Shown here one piece after another: positions 51,099 to 59,750 of a DNA stretch of 64,000 nucleotides. Each line of letters starts with the position of its first letter. Position 1 is the first letter of the stretch. The stretch spans positions 62,001 to 126,000 of the forward strand of contig NZ_QRHA01000003.1 in assembly GCF_003367475.1 (NCBI RefSeq), written 5' to 3'. Under the pieces are notes generated by a model. That model did not search any database. It had not been told where the DNA came from and saw nothing but the letters and a program-made list of their open reading frames with translations. The stretch comes from Alteromonas aestuariivivens (GTDB taxonomy: Bacteria; Pseudomonadota; Gammaproteobacteria; Enterobacterales; Alteromonadaceae). Made by a program: the position numbers and the translations under genes.

Positions 51099-51186
51099 TT
51101 TACCCCTCCTTCTTTTTATTTGTGTACAACATCGATTTGCCCGCCTTTGCGATAACCCATTCAACCCTGATGGGCACATCAGGCCA

Positions 51187-52722
51187 TTAATCAATTTGAC
51201 TTCCCCACCATTGGTTTTGTGGAGAAAAATTTTCATCCAGATAGGCTTCATGGCGTTTTTCTAAAGCAGGGATGGCATTGTCTTTGATGTTATCCAGCCG
51301 TGCCTGGCGTTTAGCCGGATCATATTCCGGGTTTGGGGTTGGAAATTTCGCCCCGGTATCCAGTAACCAATTATCCAACTGCGCCTCCAGTTCAGCGTTG
51401 CTGTGCTGCATGCCCTGGACGTACTCGGATAATGCGCGATATTCATCACCCTGAGCCAATTCAATGGGCAGCTTTTGCCAGGGTGACTCGGATTGCACTG
51501 TTTGCTGATGTAATTTGAATGCCTGCTCAGCTTCGTGATGCCTTATTTCAATCATCTGTTCCTGGATTTCGAACGCCCGCTGTTTTTGACTGTTGAATTT
51601 GGCCAGCTTATAAAGCGGTTTGTAATCGCGATAATCCGCATCTTTGGAGGTATTAAAAAAGCTCAGTGAGGTGTAATAGGCTTCATGTTCAATGGGGTCG
51701 TAAGGGTGAGCGTGGCATTGCACACAATTCATGGTCATGGCATTTAATACCGACCAGGTGGTGGCATTTCTGTCCATAACCGCAACCATACGGAATTCTT
51801 CGTCGTCTGTGCCCCCCTCACTGTTGGTCGGAGTCTGACGGTGAAAGCCGGTGGCGATGACGTTATTCAAACTGCGATCGGGAATTAAATCGCCCGCCAA
51901 CTGTTCAATAACAAACTGATCATAAGGCTTATTGGCATTCAGGGCTTCAATCACCCACTGTTTGTACGGCCAGGTCTCACGGTATTCGTCGCGCGTGTAG
52001 CCATGGCTGTCAGCGTATCGTGCAAGGTCCATCCACATTGCAGCCCAGCGTTCACCATAGCGTGGTGAGGCCAGCAAACGATCGACATATTTTTCAAATG
52101 CATCCTCGCCGTCATCGGCCAGAAAATCGTCCAGTTCTTCGGGTGTCGGCGGCAACCCAACCAAATCGAAGGACACCCTTCTCAGCAGTGCTTCCCTGCT
52201 GGCAACATCAGCCAGTGAAAGGTTATGCGTTTCAAGGCTGGCCTGTAAAAAGGCGTCTATCTCATTATTGACCACCCGATGATTGCTAACCGTTGGCACA
52301 TTGTGCGCTTGGGGTGGAATAAACGCCCAATGCTCCTCCCACTGTGCGCCCTGTTCAATCCATTGTCGAAGCAGCTGAATTTCATGTTCAGGCAATGGGG
52401 CGCCTTTATAGGGCATGCGCAGGTTTGGGTCCTGACTTTCTACCCTTGCAATCAGCTCAGATGCATCCGGGTCGCCCGGCACTATGGTTAAACGGCCAGA
52501 ATGTCCGCGCCCTAGCGCCTCTTCACGATAGATAAATGAAACGTTGGCCTGTTTGCCTACCCCGCCGTGACACCCGGTACAACTCTTGTTCAAAATGGGG
52601 CGAATGTGCTGATTGAACGAGATAGTCTCAGCCAGTTCGGGAGACGGTTGTTTTGAACAGCCAGTGAGCCCCAAGAAGAGCGGTATACAACTTAATGTAA
52701 AGCGGAGACCTTTGAGCAGCAT
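51187..52722 (-). CDS. PSCyt1-DUF1549 planctomycete-type lipoprotein
   Basis: A 511-residue lipoprotein (lipobox LTGC, Cys22). A c-type heme motif CTGCH (Cys48, Cys51, His52) lies in a PSCyt1-like cytochrome domain (residues about 36-95, ILNKSCTGCHG). A DUF1549 domain follows (NNEIDAFLQASLETHNLSLADVASREALLRRVSFDLVGLPPTPEELDDF, to about residue 350) with a second CxxCH, CVQCH, at Cys333-His337. The DUF1553 domain that usually follows in planctomycete proteins is absent, and the C-terminal 160 residues are charged and helical. The combination is typical of planctomycetes and verrucomicrobia and is rare in gammaproteobacteria. The function is unknown. A role tied to polysaccharide use is inferred from context. 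Confidence 0.85.
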   Translation of the reverse strand: MLLKGLRFTLSCIPLFLGLTGCSKQPSPELAETISFNQHIRPILNKSCTGCHGGVGKQANVSFIYREEALGRGHSGRLTIVPGDPDASELIARVESQDPNLRMPYKGAPLPEHEIQLLRQWIEQGAQWEEHWAFIPPQAHNVPTVSNHRVVNNEIDAFLQASLETHNLSLADVASREALLRRVSFDLVGLPPTPEELDDFLADDGEDAFEKYVDRLLASPRYGERWAAMWMDLARYADSHGYTRDEYRETWPYKQWVIEALNANKPYDQFVIEQLAGDLIPDRSLNNVIATGFHRQTPTNSEGGTDDEEFRMVAVMDRNATTWSVLNAMTMNCVQCHAHPYDPIEHEAYYTSLSFFNTSKDADYRDYKPLYKLAKFNSQKQRAFEIQEQMIEIRHHEAEQAFKLHQQTVQSESPWQKLPIELAQGDEYRALSEYVQGMQHSNAELEAQLDNWLLDTGAKFPTPNPEYDPAKRQARLDNIKDNAIPALEKRHEAYLDENFSPQNQWWGSQID

Positions 52723-52740
52723 AATAATGGTTACCGAGTT

Positions 52741-53805
52741 TTAGTGGGCAGCACTGAGGCTTGTTGCGGGCAGGCGCAGGTCATATCGGACGATACGCCC
52801 CCACAGGTTCCATTCAGTGATGAACAGATTTCCGTTTGCGTCGAAGGTGATACCATGTGGCGCCGTAAACACCCCTTCGCGCCATTTTTCCGGGCTGGTG
52901 TTATTGGTATTTATTTCATCGTCGACGTCATTTGTTCCAAGGGTTTTTACCGTATTGCCCGCTTTGTCCAATAAGCTTACCCGCCCACTTATCTCGGCTA
53001 TTGCAGCAATATCATTGTAAAAAGCCACCGAACTGGGGCGGCGCAACTCATCAGCGTAGACACCGATTAAAGTACCATCCAGCTGCATGTGGATCAGACG
53101 GCCTTTTTTGCGGTCGGTGCACATCAGGCGGTTCGGCTCGAATCTGGGGTCTATATGAATTTTGTGGCAGTTATGGAAATTGTACGGTACTTCCCTACCG
53201 CCAAAAGTGCTCAGGTAATTACCCTCGGCGTCAAATTTATGGATAAAGTCTTTGCCGTAACCGTCAACGGTATAGATATTGTCATCGCTATCAATGGCAA
53301 CCGCAGTCAGCCTTAATTCAGGGCGAGGCTGATTATCTGGCAACACACCGCTGCTATGAAATTGGCTGGGAACCGCATGTCTGGCATCCACGCTCAATAC
53401 CACTTTACCGTCCAGGGTCATCTTAATCAGACGTTGTTGAACCAGCGATGCACCATAGAGATATTCCTGCCCGTCCTTGGCCCGGTGAATAACAAAACCA
53501 TGAAAATCATCCGGTCCATTGGGCACATCACCGAGGTACTGGCCTGCAGCAGAATAGATGCGAATTCCGCCTTTGACGGTGTCATCACCCATAATGCTGA
53601 CATAAAACTTACCGTCTGCCGCGACATCTATTTCTCCATGGGCCTTGCCAATCACCTCGCGACCATCTGCGAGTTCCTGCCATTCATTTGAGACTTCATA
53701 GCTATGATGTGAACCCTCATGGGCAAGCCCCGCTGCGGTTGTCAACACACCCGCGAATAGCAGGCTTACTCGCAGTACCTTGAAACGATAAAAATCTGAT
53801 TTCAT
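52741..53805 (-). CDS. NHL-repeat beta-propeller protein, exported
   Basis: A 354-residue protein with a signal peptide ending near GLAHEG and a six-bladed propeller of NHL-like repeats: HGEIDVAADGKFYVSIMG, LTAVAIDSDDNIYTVDGYGKDFIHKFDAEGNYLSTFGG and PHGITFDANGNLFITEWNLWGRIVRYD. NHL proteins bind proteins or carbohydrates, or act as lyase-like enzymes. No catalytic residues are obvious. It is 18 bases upstream of the PSCyt1-DUF1549 gene, a pairing seen in planctomycete loci. Phased TCAGTCAC repeats lie just upstream of its start. Confidence 0.8.
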   Translation of the reverse strand: MKSDFYRFKVLRVSLLFAGVLTTAAGLAHEGSHHSYEVSNEWQELADGREVIGKAHGEIDVAADGKFYVSIMGDDTVKGGIRIYSAAGQYLGDVPNGPDDFHGFVIHRAKDGQEYLYGASLVQQRLIKMTLDGKVVLSVDARHAVPSQFHSSGVLPDNQPRPELRLTAVAIDSDDNIYTVDGYGKDFIHKFDAEGNYLSTFGGREVPYNFHNCHKIHIDPRFEPNRLMCTDRKKGRLIHMQLDGTLIGVYADELRRPSSVAFYNDIAAIAEISGRVSLLDKAGNTVKTLGTNDVDDEINTNNTSPEKWREGVFTAPHGITFDANGNLFITEWNLWGRIVRYDLRLPATSLSAAH

Positions 53806-53845
53806 TGAATGTCTCACTGTTTTGACAAAATACATTTCACATGTT

Positions 53846-53874
53846 GTCACCATCAGTCACTATCAGTCACTATA
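53846..53874 (-). promoter_or_regulatory. Phased TCAGTCAC repeats upstream of the NHL gene
   Basis: The plus strand reads GTCAC, then CATCAGTCAC, then TATCAGTCAC at 10-base spacing, ending next to TATATACC. Repeats with one helical turn of period suggest an operator for a regulator that binds one DNA face, about 45-65 bases before the NHL start. The first copy is incomplete. Confidence 0.45.
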
Positions 53875-54033
53875 TACCATAAATTTTCAAAAAAGATAAA
53901 TTCTGATTACGCATTTTTAACATGCATTCCGAAAAACCGCTCAGACCACTCAATAAAGAAACCGGGTTGAACAACGGCAAACACACCGGCGCAGTGTAGC
54001 TTGAAGTCAGGCCTGTGATTTACTTACCCAACA
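53875..54033. other. Gap between GH106B and the NHL gene
   Basis: About 160 bases without a gene, AT-rich next to the phased repeats. A TATATACC tract at 53871-53878 could provide a -10-like box for leftward transcription of the NHL gene. No clear terminator follows the GH106B stop. Confidence 0.35.
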
Positions 54034-57000
54034 CTACTGACTAATCAGACGAACCGGCCCCAACAGACCCGAACTCTGCAGCTCTCTTTGGTTTTCCTTG
54101 GCGAAAAAGTTGTAGCCGGTGAAGGTAACCCGCTCACTTTCAGGCGGCTTTTGGTTGGCATTCAGCCAGGGCACCGTATCACCTGTCATTGCGTAACCAC
54201 TGGTATCCGGCAAGGCCTCATCACCAATCAGGCGGTTAACCCAGGTATTGGTGATCTTTACGGTCAATGTATTCTGTCCGGCCCGCACGGCTTCACGAAT
54301 ATCCAGGGCAAACGGGGGTTTCCACAAGGTGCCCATATCCTGCCCGTTTACAGAGACTTCAGCGATCTGCTGCACGTCGCCCAGGTCCAGATACAGCGGT
54401 TGGCTGCCTGGCCGCTGTTCAGGGCTTAAGGTGAATCTGGTTGAGTAAGTCGCCGTGCCCGAGTAGTACCTGATGCCTTCAAGGTCACTGTCAACCCAGT
54501 CAAACAACTGAGGAAAAGAGGCTTTACCCGGGCCGCCAAGGTCGGTATCAAACTCCACCGTCCATGGGCCAGATAATGCCGTTACATTGGTGTTGTGAGA
54601 GCGGCTTGTGTATACGTCGTTCACCAACTGTGAATGTTTGCCATTGTAAGCCGGCGGCTGATTGTCACGACGGATCAGCACGAAACGCCCTGCGTACGGC
54701 TCCAAACCCAATTCAGTAATCAATCGTTTGCCATTGCAGGTAAACTGCTTAATTTCTTCAATGCTGCCATCATCAACATTCCAGATTTCAGCTATCCCAT
54801 CGCCGTCACGGATATCCACTTCAATCTGTTCAAAGGTTGGCTGGTCGTTGTAAAAATAATACAGGTCATTGCCACCAATACGGCGGTGCGCAAAGAATTT
54901 AGCTGGTTTACCATTTAATTTGAGATCAGGCTGATACTTCAGCCGCTCAATGGATTTTTCGAGGTCAAAACTGCTTATCAACCCTTTTTCATAAACCCTG
55001 ATTTGTGGTTCGCTGTTATTGTCCTTACCCCACAAGGTATCTGCGATATGGGTAAATTCAGCTTGTGCTCCCCATTCGCTGAATCCGATGACGTTTTGCG
55101 GTTTATTACCGATGACGGTGGCACCAGCGGCAACCAGTTGCTGGATCCGTTTTAAGGTTTTCAAGTGCATATAATCGGTGCTGACCAACTGCAATGCTCG
55201 GTAGCGTGTGCCCTCCGGCAACACCAGATAACCGTCTTTCACACTCACACGATTCAGTAACACATCGGTGTTGGTGTAATCGTAGCCATAGCCATCGGGC
55301 ACACCTGTGTTGTTACCGTTGCCCACGCGCAGTGGTGCCAAGTCGCCCAGATGAATAAGGAAATCCGCATCGGGTACACCCTGTTGCAGCAGGTACGAGC
55401 CGCGGGCCAGATACCGGAACCACTCTACCCCGCCGTTACTCCACCAGGTTTGGGTACGATCGATGTGGGAGCCTATGGAATCCATGGTCATGCCCGGTTT
55501 GACGTGGTTGTTTGGCTGGTGTGCAAAACGGTGGAACATGGTTTCATTAATGCCCCGGGCCCACATTTTGTCGCCGTAGTGTTTGTAAAAATACGGGTGC
55601 CCGTACCAGTTAACCGTGTTGATGGAGGTAAAGGATTCGGCCGAAATGATCTTTTTACCGTAAATGTGCCCCGACGATATGGCGGCCATTACCCGGCCGT
55701 TATACTCCTGGTCGCGCACCCAGAACTCCCCCATCAGGCGGTCGGCTTGACCACCCGCTGCCAGTTCGTCAAAAGGCCCCCATCCGTAAGGTTCGATGTA
55801 AGACTCGAGGCCGTATTGATTGGACAAACGGGTGAATTCACCAAAATAGTTTTCCACCATTAAGTCTGAGAGATGCTGACGAAACTCCTGGAGGACGGCA
55901 CCGGTATGTTCAGGCGATTCAATCACACGGCCGGTCAACAGCGGTAACCAGGGGATCAAGTCGTAGTCGAATTGGGCCTGGAAACTCTTATCCAGGTCTC
56001 GCGTCCAGTTCTGGCCGCCCACTTCATAGCTGTCAATTTCAGTGGTTTTGAATGCCTCGATCCCTTTGGCCTGTGCCTGTTTTAACAGCTTGCCAACGTA
56101 TTGTTCAAAGTGAAATCCCAGCGCCTCAGGGTCAAACTTGTCGACTTCCAGGCCTTCACCTTCCAGCGTAGCCGGCACATTAAACGCGCCGGTACTGGTG
56201 TAACCAAAACGCAAGACCCGCCAGTTTCCTTCGGGAACGACGACTCCCCCGTCAGGCAACTCTCCCCGATTTAATACTCGCACGTCGCTGGCTTTGGTAA
56301 TCGCTTTTAAATCAACTTGTGGGGCCATGCTCAACCGGCCGCGTTCCATGGCGTTCATCGACAGCCAGTCATCCACTCTGGGAACCGCCCAAAGGTCAAA
56401 ACGTTTAAGGGTAATCGGGTGGGTAAATACAAGCCGGAAATATTTTGCCTTGTAACCGTCTCGCTCGGTGCTCACCAACTGCGGGCTGAATGTCCACATT
56501 CTGGCACCGGTTCGCGGCCGGCGCAGGTTTTCAACCACAGTGGTGAAGTGAATGCCGTCGTCCGATATTTGCAACGCCGCATCACCATGCCGGTTAGGGG
56601 TTTCTATCTGTAAACTGCGCAGGCTGGCTGGCTCATCAACCTCAACCTGTACCCAGTACTCGCTGTTGTCATTTTCAATAAACTCAAGCTCGGTATCCCA
56701 GTCACTGTCGGCCAGAACAGTGGCATCCAGGGATGGATCCGAAACGGAATATTTGGCATTGGCAAACGCATTGCTTTGATTGAACGGGTTTTGTGGCAAG
56801 GCGATAACTGCCACATCCTGATATAAACCTTCGGCAAATCCGGGTTGTGGCAAAGCTATGTTTTGCCCGCCCTTCACGGCCAGTTCGGACCAGGTAATCC
56901 GCTTCATAGACATTTCAGGGGTCACCCAAGGACCGCCGCTGGAGGTCCAGCCGTCACTGTTGTGAACACCAAACTCAATATCGTTGTTGCCGGCCTCGGC

Positions 57001-57309
57001 GGCGGCATGCACCAGGTGATCAAAAAATTCGTCGGTGCCAAAACGCACGGGGCCGCGGGAGGAGTAAGGTTTGTCGCGACGATGCACATGAAAGAATATC
57101 GCCCCGCCGATACCCGCCTCTTGCATGGCTTTGAAGTCTTCAGTAAACCCTGGCTTGCTGAGGTTGCCATTCATGGCATGCATCCAGGTTTTAGGCAGGT
57201 AGGGCTTCGCTGGCTCCCTAAAATCAGATACCGACAACCCGTTGCCATTGACAGCCTGACTGAACAGACCAATCACCAGTGCTTGCAGGACACTTTTCTT
57301 ATAATGCAT
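54034..57309 (-). CDS. GH106 alpha-L-rhamnosidase B, exported
   Basis: A 1091-residue GH106 enzyme with a signal peptide (MHYKKSVLQALVIGLFSQAVNG). The N-terminal PKTWMHAMNGNLSKPGFTEDFKAMQEAGIGGAIFFHVH matches the family start. The SAESFTSINTVNWYGHPYFYKHYGD and MDSIGSHIDRTQTWWSNGG blocks correspond to those in the other two GH106 copies. The two variants of the HSDGWTSSGGPWVTPEMSMKRITWSE segment are conserved in all three. It is downstream of the FecR-LamG gene by about 105 bases and carries the AATTGCTACCCTT element in its upstream region. Confidence 0.92.
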   Translation of the reverse strand: MHYKKSVLQALVIGLFSQAVNGNGLSVSDFREPAKPYLPKTWMHAMNGNLSKPGFTEDFKAMQEAGIGGAIFFHVHRRDKPYSSRGPVRFGTDEFFDHLVHAAAEAGNNDIEFGVHNSDGWTSSGGPWVTPEMSMKRITWSELAVKGGQNIALPQPGFAEGLYQDVAVIALPQNPFNQSNAFANAKYSVSDPSLDATVLADSDWDTELEFIENDNSEYWVQVEVDEPASLRSLQIETPNRHGDAALQISDDGIHFTTVVENLRRPRTGARMWTFSPQLVSTERDGYKAKYFRLVFTHPITLKRFDLWAVPRVDDWLSMNAMERGRLSMAPQVDLKAITKASDVRVLNRGELPDGGVVVPEGNWRVLRFGYTSTGAFNVPATLEGEGLEVDKFDPEALGFHFEQYVGKLLKQAQAKGIEAFKTTEIDSYEVGGQNWTRDLDKSFQAQFDYDLIPWLPLLTGRVIESPEHTGAVLQEFRQHLSDLMVENYFGEFTRLSNQYGLESYIEPYGWGPFDELAAGGQADRLMGEFWVRDQEYNGRVMAAISSGHIYGKKIISAESFTSINTVNWYGHPYFYKHYGDKMWARGINETMFHRFAHQPNNHVKPGMTMDSIGSHIDRTQTWWSNGGVEWFRYLARGSYLLQQGVPDADFLIHLGDLAPLRVGNGNNTGVPDGYGYDYTNTDVLLNRVSVKDGYLVLPEGTRYRALQLVSTDYMHLKTLKRIQQLVAAGATVIGNKPQNVIGFSEWGAQAEFTHIADTLWGKDNNSEPQIRVYEKGLISSFDLEKSIERLKYQPDLKLNGKPAKFFAHRRIGGNDLYYFYNDQPTFEQIEVDIRDGDGIAEIWNVDDGSIEEIKQFTCNGKRLITELGLEPYAGRFVLIRRDNQPPAYNGKHSQLVNDVYTSRSHNTNVTALSGPWTVEFDTDLGGPGKASFPQLFDWVDSDLEGIRYYSGTATYSTRFTLSPEQRPGSQPLYLDLGDVQQIAEVSVNGQDMGTLWKPPFALDIREAVRAGQNTLTVKITNTWVNRLIGDEALPDTSGYAMTGDTVPWLNANQKPPESERVTFTGYNFFAKENQRELQSSGLLGPVRLISQ

Positions 57310-57368
57310 AAATTTATCAAGCCGTGATAAACAGTTAACGTTTATAAGAAAAGGTTCTCCAAGTCAGA

Positions 57369-57381
57369 AATTGCTACCCTT
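57369..57381 (-). promoter_or_regulatory. Shared 13-base promoter element, copy 2
   Basis: AATTGCTACCCTT on the plus strand is identical to 43371-43383 and lies about 60 bases upstream of the GH106B start. A related ACTACCCC string is at 57402-57409. It may be a target of the sigma factor or another locus regulator. Confidence 0.45.
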
Positions 57382-57413
57382 CAATCAGATATTTTTATAA
57401 TAACTACCCCATA

Positions 57414-59045
57414 TTACGGTTTACTGATAATTCTCGCAGGCAAGCCGGTGAGGTGATCCAATTCAAAAGTTGTATTGGAAGGCAAAGGGAATTTGGGATA
57501 ATCCGGTAAGGGTTTATCATTTGCTGGCAAACCGTAATAATTTAGCCCGCTCAGGACATTTTTTAAGTGTTGCGCCAACGCAAACTCAGGAAGCGCAAAG
57601 TCGTAAAAAGCCACTTCATCGATAATCCCGGAAAAGGCTTCCTTCTGCCACCTGGGTTCAGCGGGGTTGTTGCCTATGGCAGCGGTACCAGGGCCACCAC
57701 TGAGCATTTTTGAACCCGCTGGATACTGGTGCGAAGCCTGTTTTTGACCATCTATGTAAATGGCTTTCAACCCGGATTGAACACTGTAGGTTGCCACCAC
57801 ATGGTGAAAATTTCCGTCTTTAAGATCTGCCAAACTGGGGCGACCATCCTGACCATCCAGCGGCAGTTTCAATTCGTGATAGCCCTGCCCCAGTATGAAT
57901 AAACCAAAACTCAGGCTTTCGTTCACGTCGCCTTTTGGCATTAAGAAGTCTTTGCCTTTGTCGTTTTGGAAACTGAGCAGCATACGCAGTTCATCATCGC
58001 CGTGGTCCTTGCGAAATATCTCGTCAATTTCCATCGGCTCTCCTGAGTATTGCGGGCGAATCAGTGCTTCGATTGTCACACCATCGGTAACCGCAAAAGA
58101 GCCCGTTCCTGGCACAGTTCCGCCGCCGCTGCCAACCTCAATACGCGCACTGGCACTGTTGTCAAAGGCAAAGGCACCTCGGCCAACCAGCCCGTCAACC
58201 CGCTTAGCGCCCGATGCTGGCAAACCGTAAGCACTGCCGGCTGAATCAACCACCCTGTCACTTTGCCCATTAAAACTCCAGAAGTGACTTGGCCGCCAAC
58301 GAGAAGGTATCAGCAGCGAGTTTTCACCGCTGGTGATCCGCGGTGCGCGATGGGTCAGGTCAAAGGTAAGCCCACTGCCATTAGACTGCACAATAAATCT
58401 GCGCCCATGAACGATGGTGTTATGGCCTGGGATAGATTCAACGGTAAGTTTGCCCTGCTTTAGCTTTATCTCATTGCGGTTAAACAACTTAATCACAGAG
58501 CCTGGTGCCAGGTGCAGGGTGTCGCCATCTACCAACTGGATGCTTGCCCCCTGTTCAGCCAGGTAATCCCCTGCCATTAAAGCACTGCCATCAATATCAC
58601 CCTGTTGACCGAAAAGAGCAAGATTGCCTTGTAAAACCCGGGCGACATATGGTGTAGCGCTGCGATCGGCAAGCAGCCACAGCAAACTTGCTAACAAACA
58701 CACCAGTACCAGCAGGCCAAAAAGCATAACCTTACGGGATTTACGCGAATCAGGTTCCCGATTCCGCTCATAAACCAGAGTACTGTTAATACCATCAGGG
58801 GGTGGCGGAGTAGCAGGCCGTACGATAACTTCCTCCGAAATACGCCTGTAAACAAACTCCATATTGAGTTCCGCGGGGGACTGCAACTGCATATGCATGT
58901 TCAGGTAATCGTAGTAGAAACGCTGGGCCTCAAAATTCCCTTTCAGGTGCCCTTCGAGCCGGGCAATTTGGTCCTCAGTCGCAATACCTGAGCAAACCGC
59001 ATCCGCGATGTCTCTGACCTCGGGGTATTGGTCACTTCGACTCAT
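57414..59045 (-). CDS. FecR-like membrane protein with periplasmic LamG domain
   Basis: A 543-residue single-pass membrane protein. The cytoplasmic N-terminus (about 105 residues) resembles anti-sigma/FecR-type N-terminal regions (IADAVCSGIATEDQIARLEGHLKGNFEAQRFYYDYLNMHMQL). One helix follows (VMLFGLLVLVCLLASLLWLL). The periplasmic part has a FecR-like strand domain (residues about 140-240, ending PGHNTIVHGRRFIV) and a C-terminal LamG/concanavalin-like domain (about 255-520) with HHVVATYSVQSGLKAIYIDGQ. The ATG at 59045 overlaps the TGA of the sigma gene (ATGA). LamG domains often bind carbohydrate, so it may sense oligosaccharides and control the sigma factor. This is an inference from domain order. 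Confidence 0.85.
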   Translation of the reverse strand: MSRSDQYPEVRDIADAVCSGIATEDQIARLEGHLKGNFEAQRFYYDYLNMHMQLQSPAELNMEFVYRRISEEVIVRPATPPPPDGINSTLVYERNREPDSRKSRKVMLFGLLVLVCLLASLLWLLADRSATPYVARVLQGNLALFGQQGDIDGSALMAGDYLAEQGASIQLVDGDTLHLAPGSVIKLFNRNEIKLKQGKLTVESIPGHNTIVHGRRFIVQSNGSGLTFDLTHRAPRITSGENSLLIPSRWRPSHFWSFNGQSDRVVDSAGSAYGLPASGAKRVDGLVGRGAFAFDNSASARIEVGSGGGTVPGTGSFAVTDGVTIEALIRPQYSGEPMEIDEIFRKDHGDDELRMLLSFQNDKGKDFLMPKGDVNESLSFGLFILGQGYHELKLPLDGQDGRPSLADLKDGNFHHVVATYSVQSGLKAIYIDGQKQASHQYPAGSKMLSGGPGTAAIGNNPAEPRWQKEAFSGIIDEVAFYDFALPEFALAQHLKNVLSGLNYYGLPANDKPLPDYPKFPLPSNTTFELDHLTGLPARIISKP

Positions 59046-59641
59046 ACTGACGCCCCTGTATTTTTTTGCTCGACACAATCAAACAGCCGTTTGCGTAATT
59101 TGTGCACGGCTTTTCGAATGGCGTGAATCGATCTTCCTGTACTTTGGGCGATCTCCGGAGCAGTGAGATTTTGTGCATAAAAACGCTGATATATGTCCCT
59201 AAGCGGAGCGGAAAGCAGTGATTTACAATGCTCTAAATGGCGCCATTTTTGCTCTTGTGAATCATACCGGGATTCCATAATGGCGATGTTACGACTGAAC
59301 TCCTGCAGAAAATCGTCACTTAATCCCAGCTGGTATTTTTTGTTTACCTGCCGATAATGCCGCACCCGGTTAAACGCAATGACATTCGCCCATTTCGAAA
59401 AATTCGTACCGGGTTCAAACTTTTCAAACTCTTTCCAAAGGGTTAAACAGGTTTCCTGAAAAATATCGTCTGCAATTGCGCGGTTGGATACGAATGCATA
59501 GATGTAGGCGTAAAGACGGTTTTTATCCGCTTCAAACAACTGCCTGAAAAGCGATGCACTGGTTGGCTTCGAGTCAGCTGAAGATAACTGCTGCTTTGAA
59601 ATAGGATCCGTTGAATGCAAAATACAGCCTGTTTTAACCAT
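59042..59641 (-). CDS. ECF-type RNA polymerase sigma factor (Rhodopirellula/Verrucomicrobium family)
   Basis: A 199-residue ECF sigma factor. Region 2 (LFRQLFEADKNRLYAYIYAFVSNRAIADDIFQETCLTLWKEFEKF followed by FSKWANVIAFNRVRHYRQ) and region 4 (LLSAPLRDIYQRFYAQNLTAPEIAQSTGRSIHAIRKAVHKLRKRL) are complete. The LYAYIYAFVxNxAxADDIFQETCLTLWKEF pattern fits the Rhodopirellula/Verrucomicrobium sigma family rather than FecI. It overlaps the FecR-LamG gene by 4 bases. A TATAGT box at 59664-59669 (minus strand) may be its promoter -10. Confidence 0.88.
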   Translation of the reverse strand: MVKTGCILHSTDPISKQQLSSADSKPTSASLFRQLFEADKNRLYAYIYAFVSNRAIADDIFQETCLTLWKEFEKFEPGTNFSKWANVIAFNRVRHYRQVNKKYQLGLSDDFLQEFSRNIAIMESRYDSQEQKWRHLEHCKSLLSAPLRDIYQRFYAQNLTAPEIAQSTGRSIHAIRKAVHKLRKRLFDCVEQKNTGASV

Positions 59642-59750
59642 AATTTAATCTTGTTAACCATAATCGCACTATACATTAACAGTATCCAAATCGACATATG
59701 CAGCTGAGAAATCACCGTATTTTTGCTCCAAACAGGTATTGGGCTGTTGA

